A stretch of 35,617 bases of DNA from Flavobacteriales bacterium (GTDB lineage: Bacteria > Bacteroidota > Bacteroidia > Flavobacteriales > Flavobacteriaceae). The notes under the pieces are model-generated. The model saw only the letters and a program-made list of their open reading frames with translations. It did no database searches and was not told the DNA's origin. Location of the stretch: contig PDQE01000033.1 of assembly GCA_002747735.1 (NCBI GenBank), forward strand, positions 1-35,617, read 5' to 3'. Made by a program: the position numbers and the translations under genes. Positions within the stretch are counted from its first letter, which is position 1; every line of letters starts with the position of its first letter. Below, piece after piece: positions 8,615 through 17,277 of the stretch.

Positions 8615-9385
8615 ATGAGTTATACAAATTTACTAATAGAAAAAAACGATGGTATAGCTATAGTAACCATTAACAGGCCACGAAAACTCAATGCCTTAAA
8701 TTCTGAAACAATATCAGAACTTCATCAATTGTTTATCGCTTTAGATAACGACCAAAACACACGAGTTGTTCTTTTAACAGGTGCCGGAAAAGCTTTTGTA
8801 GCCGGAGCAGATATTTCTGAATTTGCCCACTTTAACAAGCAAGAAGGGGCTATGCTGGCCAAAACCGGCCAAAAAAGTGTTTTTGACTTGATTGAAAATT
8901 TATCTAAACCTGTAATTGCTGTTATAAATGGCTTTGCATTAGGTGGCGGGCTAGAATTGGCCATGGCTTGTCATTTCAGGATTGCATCCACAGGAGCAAA
9001 AATGGGACTGCCCGAAGTTAGCCTGGGCGTTATTCCGGGCTATGGCGGCACACAACGTTTACCACAATTGGTGGGTAAAGGAAAAGCTATGGAAATGATT
9101 GCCACAGCCACCATGATTACCGGAGAAGAAGCCTGTAAAGCAGGATTGGTAAATCATGTGGTATCTGATGAAGAACTCATGCCCTTAGCGGAAAAGATTG
9201 CCAAAAAAATTTTAAAAAACAGTCCTATGGCCATTGGCAAAGCCATACAAGCCGTAAATGCCGGATTTGACTCCGCAAAAGATGGATATAACAAGGAGAT
9301 AAAATTATTTGGCAGTTGTTTTTCCACCGATGAATTTATAGAAGGTACCACAGCTTTTTTAGAAAAACGCCATCCTAAATTTTAA
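8615..9385 (+). CDS. Enoyl-CoA hydratase/isomerase family protein
   Basis: This is a crotonase-fold protein of 256 residues. The oxyanion-hole segments are AGADISEF (64-70) and GFALGGGLELAMA (107-118). The two acidic residues used by true enoyl-CoA hydratases are present: Glu114 in GGLELA and Glu134 in LPEVSLGVIPGYGGTQRL. This favours hydration of 2-enoyl-CoA in fatty acid or amino acid breakdown, though the exact substrate is not determined. It lies directly downstream of the sensor kinase. No other beta-oxidation genes are nearby. Confidence 0.9.
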   Translation: MSYTNLLIEKNDGIAIVTINRPRKLNALNSETISELHQLFIALDNDQNTRVVLLTGAGKAFVAGADISEFAHFNKQEGAMLAKTGQKSVFDLIENLSKPVIAVINGFALGGGLELAMACHFRIASTGAKMGLPEVSLGVIPGYGGTQRLPQLVGKGKAMEMIATATMITGEEACKAGLVNHVVSDEELMPLAEKIAKKILKNSPMAIGKAIQAVNAGFDSAKDGYNKEIKLFGSCFSTDEFIEGTTAFLEKRHPKF

Positions 9386-9427
9386 GAAAATTCCATCACT
9401 AAACAAGCATTAAAAAAATTTAAATCT

Positions 9428-10285
9428 ATGAAAAATTTCACTTTAATCTTTTTAAGCCTATGTTGTATTGCATTTTCACAAACTAATGCACAAGAACAGA
9501 GCTTGCTCTATAAATTAGAAGGCAAAGGCATTAAAACCTCTTACATTTTTGGAACCATTCATATGTTACCTCAGGAAGATTTTCACATGCCTCAAAAGGT
9601 AAAGGATGCTTTTGAACAATCTGATGAACTGTATTTAGAATTGGACATGGACGACCCTAAAATGATGCGTGAAATGATGTCAAAAATGATGCTGACTCAA
9701 GATGATAAGTTAGCAAATCACGTGGATTCCACCGAATATAAACTGTTGGATGCTTACTTAAAAGAAAACGTAGGGATGAGTTTTGGCCAATTTAACAGAT
9801 TTAAACCGCTCTATTTATCTTCTACTGTGGTGGCTTCTTTGGTGGGCAAGCAGATAGTTAGTTTTGAAATGAGATTTATAAACATGGCCAAAGCGGCAAA
9901 AAAGGAACTCAAAGGTTTGGAAACGGTAGAAGAACAAATCGCAATTTTTGATAATATAAGCTATGAAGAGCAAATGGATGATTTGGTAGAAATGCTGGAA
10001 GACCCTGCAGAAGCTAAAGAACTTTTTGGCAATATGGTAAGTGTGTACAAATCTGAGCAGATAGATTCCTTGTTTAATTACACGTTGTCTTATTTTGACA
10101 ATGACAAAGAAATGATAAACAACCTGTTACTAAACAGAAATAAAAAATGGGTAGAGATAATCCCCAAAATATCAAAAGACAAAAAAGTGCTATACGCAGT
10201 AGGTGCGGGTCACTTAGGCGGAAAGCAAGGCGTTATTCAATTGTTAAGAAATAAGGGTTATAAAGTTACGCCTGTATTGGATTAA
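9428..10285 (+). CDS. TraB/GumN family protein, exported
   Basis: A signal peptide (about residues 1-21, ending SQTNAQ) precedes a TraB/GumN (Tiki-like) domain. The family motif YIFGTIHMLP lies at 39-48, with the GTIH metal-site candidate at 42-45, and VGAGHLGGKQGVIQLL lies near the C-terminus. Distant homologues in animals (Tiki) are metalloproteases, but the activity of the bacterial members is largely unknown. The 285 residues match the family. It follows the hydratase gene by 42 bases and converges with dprA. Confidence 0.88.
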   Translation: MKNFTLIFLSLCCIAFSQTNAQEQSLLYKLEGKGIKTSYIFGTIHMLPQEDFHMPQKVKDAFEQSDELYLELDMDDPKMMREMMSKMMLTQDDKLANHVDSTEYKLLDAYLKENVGMSFGQFNRFKPLYLSSTVVASLVGKQIVSFEMRFINMAKAAKKELKGLETVEEQIAIFDNISYEEQMDDLVEMLEDPAEAKELFGNMVSVYKSEQIDSLFNYTLSYFDNDKEMINNLLLNRNKKWVEIIPKISKDKKVLYAVGAGHLGGKQGVIQLLRNKGYKVTPVLD

Positions 10286-10324
10286 CCCGTATAATCTATT
10301 TTGTATTAAACTAAAGATAAAACC

Positions 10325-11428
10325 CTATACTGCTTCAAAATATTTTCCGGGCAAAGGCTTTACCACACCTTTAAGCTCTAAATTGAGCAAAGTGGAAGCT
10401 AATTGATAAATGGGAGTATTACAGTGCAATGCGATAAGGTCTAAATGCTGTTTGCCTTCTTTTAACAAGTAATCATATATTTTTTGTTCTGGCTCCACCA
10501 GTTCTACAAAAAGTTGCTTCTGAATGGCTTTATCCTTTTGTTTTTCTTCATCCCAGCCCAAAATATAAGAAATATCCTTTGCATCAGTAAGCATAGCAGC
10601 TTTATTAGTTTTAATCAGTTTATTACATCCACGGCTGTATGCATCACGTATTCTCCCGGGTAGTGCAAATACATCTCTATTGTAGGCATTGGCCATTTCT
10701 GCCGTAATCAGCGAACCCCCTCTTTCTGCAGATTCCACCACCAGTGTAGCCATAGACAAACCTGCTACTATCCTGTTGCGTTTTACAAAATTTTCCCTAT
10801 CAGGATTTGTACCAGACCAAAAATCAGTTATTAACCCCCCATTTTTGCACATCTCATAAGCAATTTTCTTATGTATGGCAGGATAAATTCTGTCCAACCC
10901 ATGAGCGAGAACCGCTATGGTTTGCAGACCGTTTTCCACAGCTAATTTATGACTCAAAATATCCACACCATAGGCTAAACCACTTACAATAATGGGATTA
11001 AAACGTTTTATTTTAGGAATAAACTCTTCCAGAAATCGCCTGCCGTAAGAAGTCATATTCCGTGTACCTACAATACTTAATAACCGTTGATTTTCCAGTT
11101 TTATATTACCTTGTGTAAATAACAATACGGGGGCATCAAAGCATTGGGATAAAAATATAGGATAGGTTTTATCTTTATAAAACAGCGTATTAATTTTTTG
11201 ACTTTCAATAAAATCAAGCTCCTTCTCCGCTGCTAATAACGATGCTTTTTTGTTTAGGGATTGTATTACTTTGCGGCCAATACCGGAAATTTTTGACAAT
11301 GTAGTTTTTTTTGTTTCAAAAACTGCCCTTGCACTCCCACAATACCGGATTAGTTTTTTAGCATTTATATTGCCTATTCCGGCAGTGTTTGTAAGGGCCA
11401 AGGTATAAAGTAATGCGTCTTGTGTCAA
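10325..11428 (-). CDS. dprA: DNA-processing protein DprA
   Basis: DprA binds incoming single-stranded DNA and loads RecA during natural transformation. The 367-residue protein has an N-terminal helix-hairpin-helix/SAM region (LSKISGIGRKV) and then the Rossmann-like DprA core. The core includes VSGLAYGVDILSH, GLDRIYP, ERGGSLITA and LPGRIRDAYSRGCNKLI. A C-terminal winged-helix region follows. It is intact. Its start is divergent from the HU-CCDC81/SPOR gene, and it converges with the TraB gene 39 bases away, where I see no clear terminator. Other competence genes are not in the window. Confidence 0.94.
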   Translation of the reverse strand: MTQDALLYTLALTNTAGIGNINAKKLIRYCGSARAVFETKKTTLSKISGIGRKVIQSLNKKASLLAAEKELDFIESQKINTLFYKDKTYPIFLSQCFDAPVLLFTQGNIKLENQRLLSIVGTRNMTSYGRRFLEEFIPKIKRFNPIIVSGLAYGVDILSHKLAVENGLQTIAVLAHGLDRIYPAIHKKIAYEMCKNGGLITDFWSGTNPDRENFVKRNRIVAGLSMATLVVESAERGGSLITAEMANAYNRDVFALPGRIRDAYSRGCNKLIKTNKAAMLTDAKDISYILGWDEEKQKDKAIQKQLFVELVEPEQKIYDYLLKEGKQHLDLIALHCNTPIYQLASTLLNLELKGVVKPLPGKYFEAV

Positions 11429-11506
11429 AAGAAAATTTTAAACGGGAAATATACAATTTTGTTAATAAATACTAATAGCTTAATTTTTAAAATCCCTTAT
11501 TTTAAT

Positions 11507-11514
11507 TACTTTTG
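11507..11514 (+). promoter_or_regulatory. -7 box overlapping the nominal start of the HU-CCDC81 gene
   Basis: TActTTTG is a full match to TAnnTTTG. Its last three bases form the TTG that opens the longest reading frame of the downstream gene. If this box is used, transcription begins near 11520 and translation must start further in. Confidence 0.45.
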
Positions 11515-12471
11515 TTTTCATTAAAAACACGACAAAATTTCACTCCCCTGAATCTGTCATCATACATAAAAGAGCTATTATACAGGTATGAATGTGTAAT
11601 TGTACCGGAATTTGGCGGTTTTGTAACTAATACTAAATCTGCTATTATTAGCAGCTATTCCAACACTTTTTATCCGCCGCATAAAATAGTTACCTTTAAC
11701 AGCCATTTAAAAAATAACGATGGTTTATTAGCCAATTATATAGCTGCTACAGACCAGGTTCCGTACGAAAGTGCCATAAATTTTATCAAATTTGAAGTAG
11801 CAGAATGGTTTGAAGTCCTTAAAGAAACTGATTTAGAACTCGAAGACATTGGTAAATTTTCATTGGACGGAAACGCTACTTTACATTTTGAATCACATAT
11901 ATCCAATAATTTTCTTACGGATGCCCATGGATTATCGCCTATTGCAATTTACAAAACCAAACGGGAAGAATATTTGGCTACAGCCCCAAAAGCAGTTATA
12001 ACACCAAAATCTAAACCTGTTAAAAAAGAAAATAACTGGATAAAGTATGCAGCGGTTTTTGTTATAGGCTTGTCATTATTAGGCTTGGCCGGAAATGCCA
12101 TTTATCAAAACTACACAGAAAATAACCAGTTGAAAGTGGCCCATAAAGAGCAAAAAAACATAGAGCATAAAATAGAAAAAGCCACCTTTGTAGTTACGGA
12201 GGCTTTACCATCAATTAGTTTTGACGTAAGCCTAAATACCAAACCTTACCATCTGATAGCCGGGGCTTTCCGATATCCTGAAAATGCCCAACGATTGGTA
12301 AATAAGCTAATAGAGCAGGGCTATGATGCCAGAATCCTTGGCGTTAATAAATGGGGTCTCACACAGGTTTCTTTCAACAGCTATACAGACAGAAACGAAG
12401 CCATAAACAATCTTTACAACATACAGCGAAATGTAAATGAAAATGCCTGGCTGTTAGTGCAAGACCTTTAA
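11512..12471 (+). CDS. HU-CCDC81 and SPOR domain membrane protein
   Basis: Residues about 13-150 match the bacterial HU-CCDC81 domain (LLYRYECVIVPEFGGFVTN, then FYPPHKIVTFN and NNDGLLANYI). One transmembrane helix lies at about 178-197. Residues 245-317 form a SPOR domain (YHLIAGAFRYPENAQRLV), which in other proteins binds denuded peptidoglycan at division sites. The HU-like part is therefore probably cytoplasmic and the SPOR part periplasmic, suggesting a link between the envelope and the cytoplasm or nucleoid. The longest frame starts with TTG 11512 inside a promoter box. Homology begins near CTG 11548 (LNLSSYI), and no ATG exists in frame there, so the true start is uncertain. Confidence 0.88.
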   Translation: MFSLKTRQNFTPLNLSSYIKELLYRYECVIVPEFGGFVTNTKSAIISSYSNTFYPPHKIVTFNSHLKNNDGLLANYIAATDQVPYESAINFIKFEVAEWFEVLKETDLELEDIGKFSLDGNATLHFESHISNNFLTDAHGLSPIAIYKTKREEYLATAPKAVITPKSKPVKKENNWIKYAAVFVIGLSLLGLAGNAIYQNYTENNQLKVAHKEQKNIEHKIEKATFVVTEALPSISFDVSLNTKPYHLIAGAFRYPENAQRLVNKLIEQGYDARILGVNKWGLTQVSFNSYTDRNEAINNLYNIQRNVNENAWLLVQDL

Positions 12472-12487
12472 GCCAAATTTTATCTAT

Positions 12488-12520
12488 TAACCTGAATTCA
12501 GGTTATTATATTTTTTTTCG
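12488..12520 (+). terminator. Palindromic terminator after the SPOR gene
   Basis: TAACCTG/CAGGTTA (12488-12494 and 12499-12505) with loop AATT forms a 7-bp stem. A run of eight T at 12511-12518 follows five bases later. The sequence AACCTGAATTCAGGTT also resembles the ends of the inverted-repeat element near 35143-35369. Confidence 0.55.
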
Positions 12521-12560
12521 GCTTGTTATTCCCTCACTTTTTTTTAAACTTAAATAGCAA

Positions 12561-12568
12561 TACCTTTG
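12561..12568 (+). promoter_or_regulatory. Probable promoter of the thioesterase gene, -7 box
   Basis: TAccTTTG followed by C matches TAnnTTTG and lies 26 bases before the ATG at 12595. A -33 TTG at the right distance is not seen. Confidence 0.5.
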
Positions 12569-12594
12569 CTGCCGTTGTAAAAAGTTAAATTAGA

Positions 12595-13104
12595 ATGGAG
12601 GTAAAACACCCAAAAGATTCACTTACCATACTCACAGATATTGTGTTGCCGGGAGAAACCAATTCGCTTAACAATTTATTTGGCGGAGAACTGCTGGCAA
12701 GAATGGACAGAGCATGTAGCATTGCAGCACAGCGGCATTGCAAGCGTATTGTAGTAACAGCATCAGTAAATCATGTTGCGTTTGACAAAGCAGTACCTGT
12801 GGGTAGCGTAGTCATAGTAGAAGCCAAAGTTTCAAGAGCATTTAAATCTTCCATGGAGATATATGTGGATGTGTGGATAGAAGATAGGGAGAGTGGTAAA
12901 AAAACTAAAGTTAATGAAGGTATCTATACTTTTGTGGCAGTGGACAGAACCGGTTCTCCGGTAAAAGTACCTCTCATACAGCCGGAAACCGATTTAGAAA
13001 AAGAACGTTTTGACGGTGCCCTACGGCGAAAGCAACTTAGCCTGATACTTTCTAAAAAAATGAAACCGGAAGAAGCTACTGAGCTTAAATCCTTATTTGT
13101 ATAA
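12595..13104 (+). CDS. Acyl-CoA thioesterase, hotdog fold
   Basis: The 169-residue protein has the single hotdog domain of the YciA/ACOT group: LPGETNSLNNLFGGELLARMD at the N-terminus, then TASVNHVAFDKAVPVGSVV, then VNEGIYTFVAVD. These enzymes hydrolyse acyl-CoA to free acid and CoA and usually act as hexamers in the cytoplasm. The acyl chain preference cannot be read here. It has its own promoter box and converges with the helicase-nuclease gene. Confidence 0.9.
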   Translation: MEVKHPKDSLTILTDIVLPGETNSLNNLFGGELLARMDRACSIAAQRHCKRIVVTASVNHVAFDKAVPVGSVVIVEAKVSRAFKSSMEIYVDVWIEDRESGKKTKVNEGIYTFVAVDRTGSPVKVPLIQPETDLEKERFDGALRRKQLSLILSKKMKPEEATELKSLFV

Positions 13105-13110
13105 ACTAAT

Positions 13111-13132
13111 GGTTTACCTGAATTGGTAAATT
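13111..13132. terminator. Possible bidirectional terminator
   Basis: TTTACC (13113-13118) and GGTAAA (13125-13130) form a short stem around TGAATT, extendable by G-U pairs. It lies in the 29-base gap between two convergent genes. No long T run follows, so it is weak. Confidence 0.35.
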
Positions 13133-13133
13133 A

Positions 13134-16100
13134 CTAATATTTAACCTCCTCTACTGTAATAACTTCATCCAGATAAACCAAAAGTTTTTTTGTCACGGTA
13201 AAACCTAATTGCTCCAATACAGCAGCATAATTATTTATTTGTTGATGGTAACTCTTATCAGACAGGCCTGTTTTATAATCTATAATTATTGCCTCCTTTT
13301 TATCATTAAAAACTATTCTATCCGGAATAACTATTTGCCCGTCTGCGGTTAAGATTTCCCGTTCATTATAAACTATTAATCCTTGTTTGTAATAATCACG
13401 TAATTGCGGATGGTTAACCAATTGAGTTATCAATTTTGATAATGTGTCTCTTTCAGTATCAGAAATAATCCCTTGATTGCGATATATATTTAAGACTTGC
13501 ATAACATCGTCTTCACTAAAAACCTGTGCCATAATTTCATGAACCAAGTTTCCGTATTGGACCAACACGGCTTTTTCTTCATTCCACAAAAGCGAAGAAG
13601 ACGTAGCTATTTTTATTTCTTTGTTTCGCCAAGTGGTACTATTAAAACGATAGAGCGTTTTATTATTTTTGTCAGATATTTCAGGTGCATCAATTCTTAG
13701 CGGATTTCCATAACTAAAGGTATTACCTTTTTCTAACCAGTTTTCCGCAGTTTTTAAATAATCTTTTAACAAACCGTCTGTACGGTCTAAACTGCTGCTT
13801 TTGTATTGTTCCAAAACTATAAATAACTGTTCCACCGCTCTGGTATAAGCTACATAGAGCAGGTTATAATTATCAAATTGTTGCTCACTTACAATTTTGT
13901 CATAGAACATATTGCCTACCTTTCCTGTATCTTTTAATGTCTCATTTGCAGAGATATAAAGATGTTTAAATCCGTTATAATTATCAGGATTTTCTATCGG
14001 ATACCAGCAGGAAAGTTTTGTAAGGTCTTTAATTTTAATATTGGCAGGCACTATCACCACAGGAAACTCCAACCCCTTAGCTTTATGAATAGTCATTATC
14101 TTTACTGCGTTCTCGCCTTCGGGTACTGTGATGCTTAGCTTTTCTTTATTCTCCTCCCAATAACTTAAAAAAGAGTGCAAGTCATTTAGTTTTTTGGTAG
14201 AAAAAGTAAAAATATCATCGAGAAAAAACTGAATATAAGCATCTGCAGAATCAGCCAAATTAAAAGATCTAATAATATATTCTACTAATTCATATACGGA
14301 ATATTGCAACGCTTCTCCGGGATTAAAACTAACGCCGTAAAACGACAGTAAATCAAAACATATTAAAGGGTTTTTATGAATTAAACGGCTAATAAATACG
14401 TGTTTTTCGGTTTTTACGGACAGCCTGTCGTACAAAAAATACAACACATTAAACTGAGCAGTGGCATCTTTTGGATCGTTCAAATAGCACATCATATTAA
14501 TGATAAAATCTACTTTTAAAGATTGTTTTAGCAACAAAGATTCCTGACTTACTATTTTTATGCCTTTTTCAGCCAGATAGGATGCTAAACGTACACCTTC
14601 CTGGTTTTTTCTTACTAAAATGCACATTTCCTTGTGCTGAAATTGCCTACTGCATCTGGTAACAATTTCCAATACTTTTTCGGCGTAGGCCAGTTCTTTC
14701 TCTGCCTTAGACAAACCCGCTTCTAAAAAAGACACTTCTACATACCCCCCTGATTTATCAGTTTCTTTTTGCTGGTTTTCTCTCAAGTAAATCTGCTTAT
14801 AGATTTCTTTTTTTAAGTATCTGGCTATATGTGTAAAGAAATTGTTATTAAATCGGATAATGTTTTTAAGGCTGCGGTAATTGGTATCTAACGGCTCTAT
14901 TTTTTTTGGAATTAAAAAAGGATTGTATTTTTTTCCTTCCCCTGCCACAGATAGGTTTAAAAACTGTTCCGGATTACTACCTCGCCATCGGTAAATAGAC
15001 TGTTTTACATCACCTACCAATAATAAACCAGTGTATTCTTGCGATAGAGCATTATGAATAAGCGGAATTAAATTTTGCCATTGCAAAACAGAAGTATCCT
15101 GCATTTCATCGATAAAATAGTGTTTAAAGCGTTCACCAATACGTTCATAGATATAGGGTGCCGGCTGATTTTGTAATTTTTGGCTTATCAATTGGTTAAA
15201 CTCTGCATTAAACCTAATGTTCCGTTCTTCTTTTAGCGTATTAAGCACCTTGTTTAATTCGTTAAGCGTTGCTAAAGGAATCAAGTTTTTAAGTATTTCC
15301 TTATAAAGAAAGTAATCGGCAATTTCTTTTTCAAACAGAACCTTAGATTCTAATACTAAGCCTATTAAACCATCTAAAATGGTTGCAATGGCCGCTCTAT
15401 CTTCCGATGTTGCTTTTCCGGACGAAAAATGATGATTTGCCTCAATTCTTTTATCTATAATTTTATAAGTAATGGTTTTAAAATCTTTAGTTTTTAATTT
15501 TTTAAAATAATTGGGCAATACACCACGATCTGAAAACGAACTCAATGGAACATTAACAGATTGTATGAGACTAAGGCCTTGCTCTCCAATTTGTGCCATT
15601 CTATTTTCAAAAACAGCGGCCTGTTTTCTCAATTTTTTTTGCAAACCTATAAAATCCGAAACCGGTTTTTTCTCTAATTCTTTTAAATATGGCTGGCTGT
15701 CCTCTTTTAGTAATAATTCTGCAGTATCTTTTAGCTCCCTTTTAATGTCCCAACTTTTGTCTTCATCGGTTTTCTGGAGGGCAAAATTAATAAGCACATC
15801 GGTAATCCGGGAATTCTCACCCAATTGAGCCATCAGTAAATCTACCGCTTCTGCTAATACGGTTTTACTATCCATTTCCACCTCAAAGTTGAGTGGCAAA
15901 CCCAAGTCATACGCAAAACTTCTAATCAACCGATATGTAAAACTATCTATAGTGGCAATGTTAAAAGCAGAATAGTTTTGTAAAATGCTTTCTAAGGTAA
16001 AAGCAGCTCTTATTTGCAATTGTTTTGGTAAACAATTAAGCGTATGGGCAATACTATTGCCCAAATCACTCAATTCACCGGAAGAATTTTCTGCCAAAGC

Positions 16101-16289
16101 CCTAAGTTCTTTTAAAACCCGCTCTTTCATCTCGGCAGCAGCTTTGTTAGTAAAAGTTATGGCCAAAATGTGTTTATAAGCATTGCCGTATTTGGGATTT
16201 AAGAGTAAAACCAGATATTCCCTTACTAAGGTATAAGTTTTACCACTACCGGCAGAGGCGTTATAGACCTGAAATTTTGATGGTTGCAA
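13134..16289 (-). CDS. UvrD/RecB-like helicase-nuclease (AddA type)
   Basis: This is a 1051-residue superfamily 1 helicase with a C-terminal nuclease. Walker A is ASAGSGKT (11-18), motif II is FIDEMQDTS, motif III/IV is VGDVKQSIYRWRGSNPEQFL, motif V is TIHKAKGLEFPVVIVP and motif VI is LLYVAYTRA. Near the C-terminus IPDRIVF and IIIDYKTG supply the PD-(D/E)XK nuclease motif. The layout is that of AddA/RecB, which unwind and trim double-strand breaks for RecA loading. Such subunits normally work with an AddB or RecC partner, but none is encoded next to it here. The gene is the only long minus-strand gene in its neighbourhood and is flanked upstream by a gene remnant. Confidence 0.92.
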   Translation of the reverse strand: MQPSKFQVYNASAGSGKTYTLVREYLVLLLNPKYGNAYKHILAITFTNKAAAEMKERVLKELRALAENSSGELSDLGNSIAHTLNCLPKQLQIRAAFTLESILQNYSAFNIATIDSFTYRLIRSFAYDLGLPLNFEVEMDSKTVLAEAVDLLMAQLGENSRITDVLINFALQKTDEDKSWDIKRELKDTAELLLKEDSQPYLKELEKKPVSDFIGLQKKLRKQAAVFENRMAQIGEQGLSLIQSVNVPLSSFSDRGVLPNYFKKLKTKDFKTITYKIIDKRIEANHHFSSGKATSEDRAAIATILDGLIGLVLESKVLFEKEIADYFLYKEILKNLIPLATLNELNKVLNTLKEERNIRFNAEFNQLISQKLQNQPAPYIYERIGERFKHYFIDEMQDTSVLQWQNLIPLIHNALSQEYTGLLLVGDVKQSIYRWRGSNPEQFLNLSVAGEGKKYNPFLIPKKIEPLDTNYRSLKNIIRFNNNFFTHIARYLKKEIYKQIYLRENQQKETDKSGGYVEVSFLEAGLSKAEKELAYAEKVLEIVTRCSRQFQHKEMCILVRKNQEGVRLASYLAEKGIKIVSQESLLLKQSLKVDFIINMMCYLNDPKDATAQFNVLYFLYDRLSVKTEKHVFISRLIHKNPLICFDLLSFYGVSFNPGEALQYSVYELVEYIIRSFNLADSADAYIQFFLDDIFTFSTKKLNDLHSFLSYWEENKEKLSITVPEGENAVKIMTIHKAKGLEFPVVIVPANIKIKDLTKLSCWYPIENPDNYNGFKHLYISANETLKDTGKVGNMFYDKIVSEQQFDNYNLLYVAYTRAVEQLFIVLEQYKSSSLDRTDGLLKDYLKTAENWLEKGNTFSYGNPLRIDAPEISDKNNKTLYRFNSTTWRNKEIKIATSSSLLWNEEKAVLVQYGNLVHEIMAQVFSEDDVMQVLNIYRNQGIISDTERDTLSKLITQLVNHPQLRDYYKQGLIVYNEREILTADGQIVIPDRIVFNDKKEAIIIDYKTGLSDKSYHQQINNYAAVLEQLGFTVTKKLLVYLDEVITVEEVKY

Positions 16290-16343
16290 AGAATAAAATT
16301 TTTATAAAAATAGCATAATACATACAAAATTTATAATTAACTA

Positions 16344-16621
16344 ATGAAGTGGTTTAAACTTTTTAAAATTGGCTAAAAATAAACTTTAGTTCAAGTGGAT
16401 GTAGTGGAGATACTTGGGAAGTAAAACTCATCGATTCAGAGGATATTTTGGAATCAATTCCGCCACAAAGAAATTTAAGGTTATCCTTAAAAAATAAAGA
16501 AGAATGTAAAGCAATTATTACAAAAGAATTGAGTTTCGATATTTCAAATCTACAAGTTGACGGAAATCAAGTGCTACTAAACATTACTAATTCTGATGAT
16601 GAAATATTGTATGAATATTAA
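16344..16621 (+). pseudogene. Remnant of a small gene of unknown function
   Basis: The 359-base gap between two minus-strand genes contains a plus-strand frame with no start codon, open from 16367 to a TAA at 16619-16621. It encodes about 84 residues of ordinary composition, including SSSGCSGDTWEVKL and SFDISNLQVDGNQVLLN. Just upstream, ATG 16344 opens MKWFKLFKIG in another frame and stops at once. This looks like a gene of about 90 residues broken by a frameshift, possibly with some bases lost near 16370. I do not recognise the family. It could also be the 3' end of a larger lost gene. Confidence 0.5.
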
Positions 16622-16650
16622 AAAAATGTATTACAACACAGGCTGTGTTT
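16621..16650 (-). terminator. Terminator-like hairpin after the DUF4230 gene
   Basis: On the minus strand AACACA-GCC-TGTGTT (16649-16635) overlaps the stop codon and forms a 6-bp stem. A T-rich run follows about eight bases later, formed by the A run near 16620-16626 on the plus strand. The spacing between stem and T run is longer than ideal. Confidence 0.4.
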
Positions 16651-17263
16651 ATGGTTTCATCGTTTCCAATTCTTCCACAGCATTAATTTTACGCTCATTA
16701 TAATGCAACGTCCAGCCCATAGAATTGGTAAGGATATATAATTTACTGAGTTCTTCCAACAATCGGGTTTTAGCATTTTTTTGTAACGAAGATTGCTTTA
16801 GTTTTTGTAATAATTCTCTATTTACATCGTCTTTTATTTTATTGTAATCTGAAGCTCCAAAAGGATTTAGATAATCCGCCTGAATATCATAGTATTCCAA
16901 CTCAGGGCTTATTTTAATATCTTCTTTAGGGATATATTTTACAGTAAGGATTTTGTTTTCTTGATCAATATCATAGATAATTTCGGATAAATCATAACTT
17001 ACCGTTACATAAGCATTTACTACTACCAAAGCCCTTTTATTTGCAGCTATCAGGTTGCCAAAAACAGACTTGGAATTTCTGTAGTTATATACCTGGCTAA
17101 AATGGCCCTCGGTAACAATAAGTTTGCCTACTTGCTTTATCTGCTGCTCAATAAGGGCAGTATTTTCTTTTAAAGTGGCATTAGATACCTTAGACTCCGT
17201 GTATTTATAAATTATAAATACCGCAATTAAGGTACAGATAACACCAATTAAGAATTTTTTCAC
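16649..17263 (-). CDS. DUF4230 domain protein, membrane anchored
   Basis: A single N-terminal transmembrane or uncleaved signal segment (about residues 4-20, KKFLIGVICTLIAVFIIYK) precedes a DUF4230 domain with the characteristic LIVTEGHFSQVYNYRNS and YITPKEDIKI-like region (here YIPKEDIKISPELEYYDI). The function of the family is unknown. The domain faces outside the cytoplasm. It starts 14 bases downstream of pyk and probably sits at the end of the acpP-pyk transcript. 204 residues is normal. Confidence 0.85.
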   Translation of the reverse strand: MKKFLIGVICTLIAVFIIYKYTESKVSNATLKENTALIEQQIKQVGKLIVTEGHFSQVYNYRNSKSVFGNLIAANKRALVVVNAYVTVSYDLSEIIYDIDQENKILTVKYIPKEDIKISPELEYYDIQADYLNPFGASDYNKIKDDVNRELLQKLKQSSLQKNAKTRLLEELSKLYILTNSMGWTLHYNERKINAVEELETMKP

Positions 17264-17277
17264 TTTTAGCTAAACTT

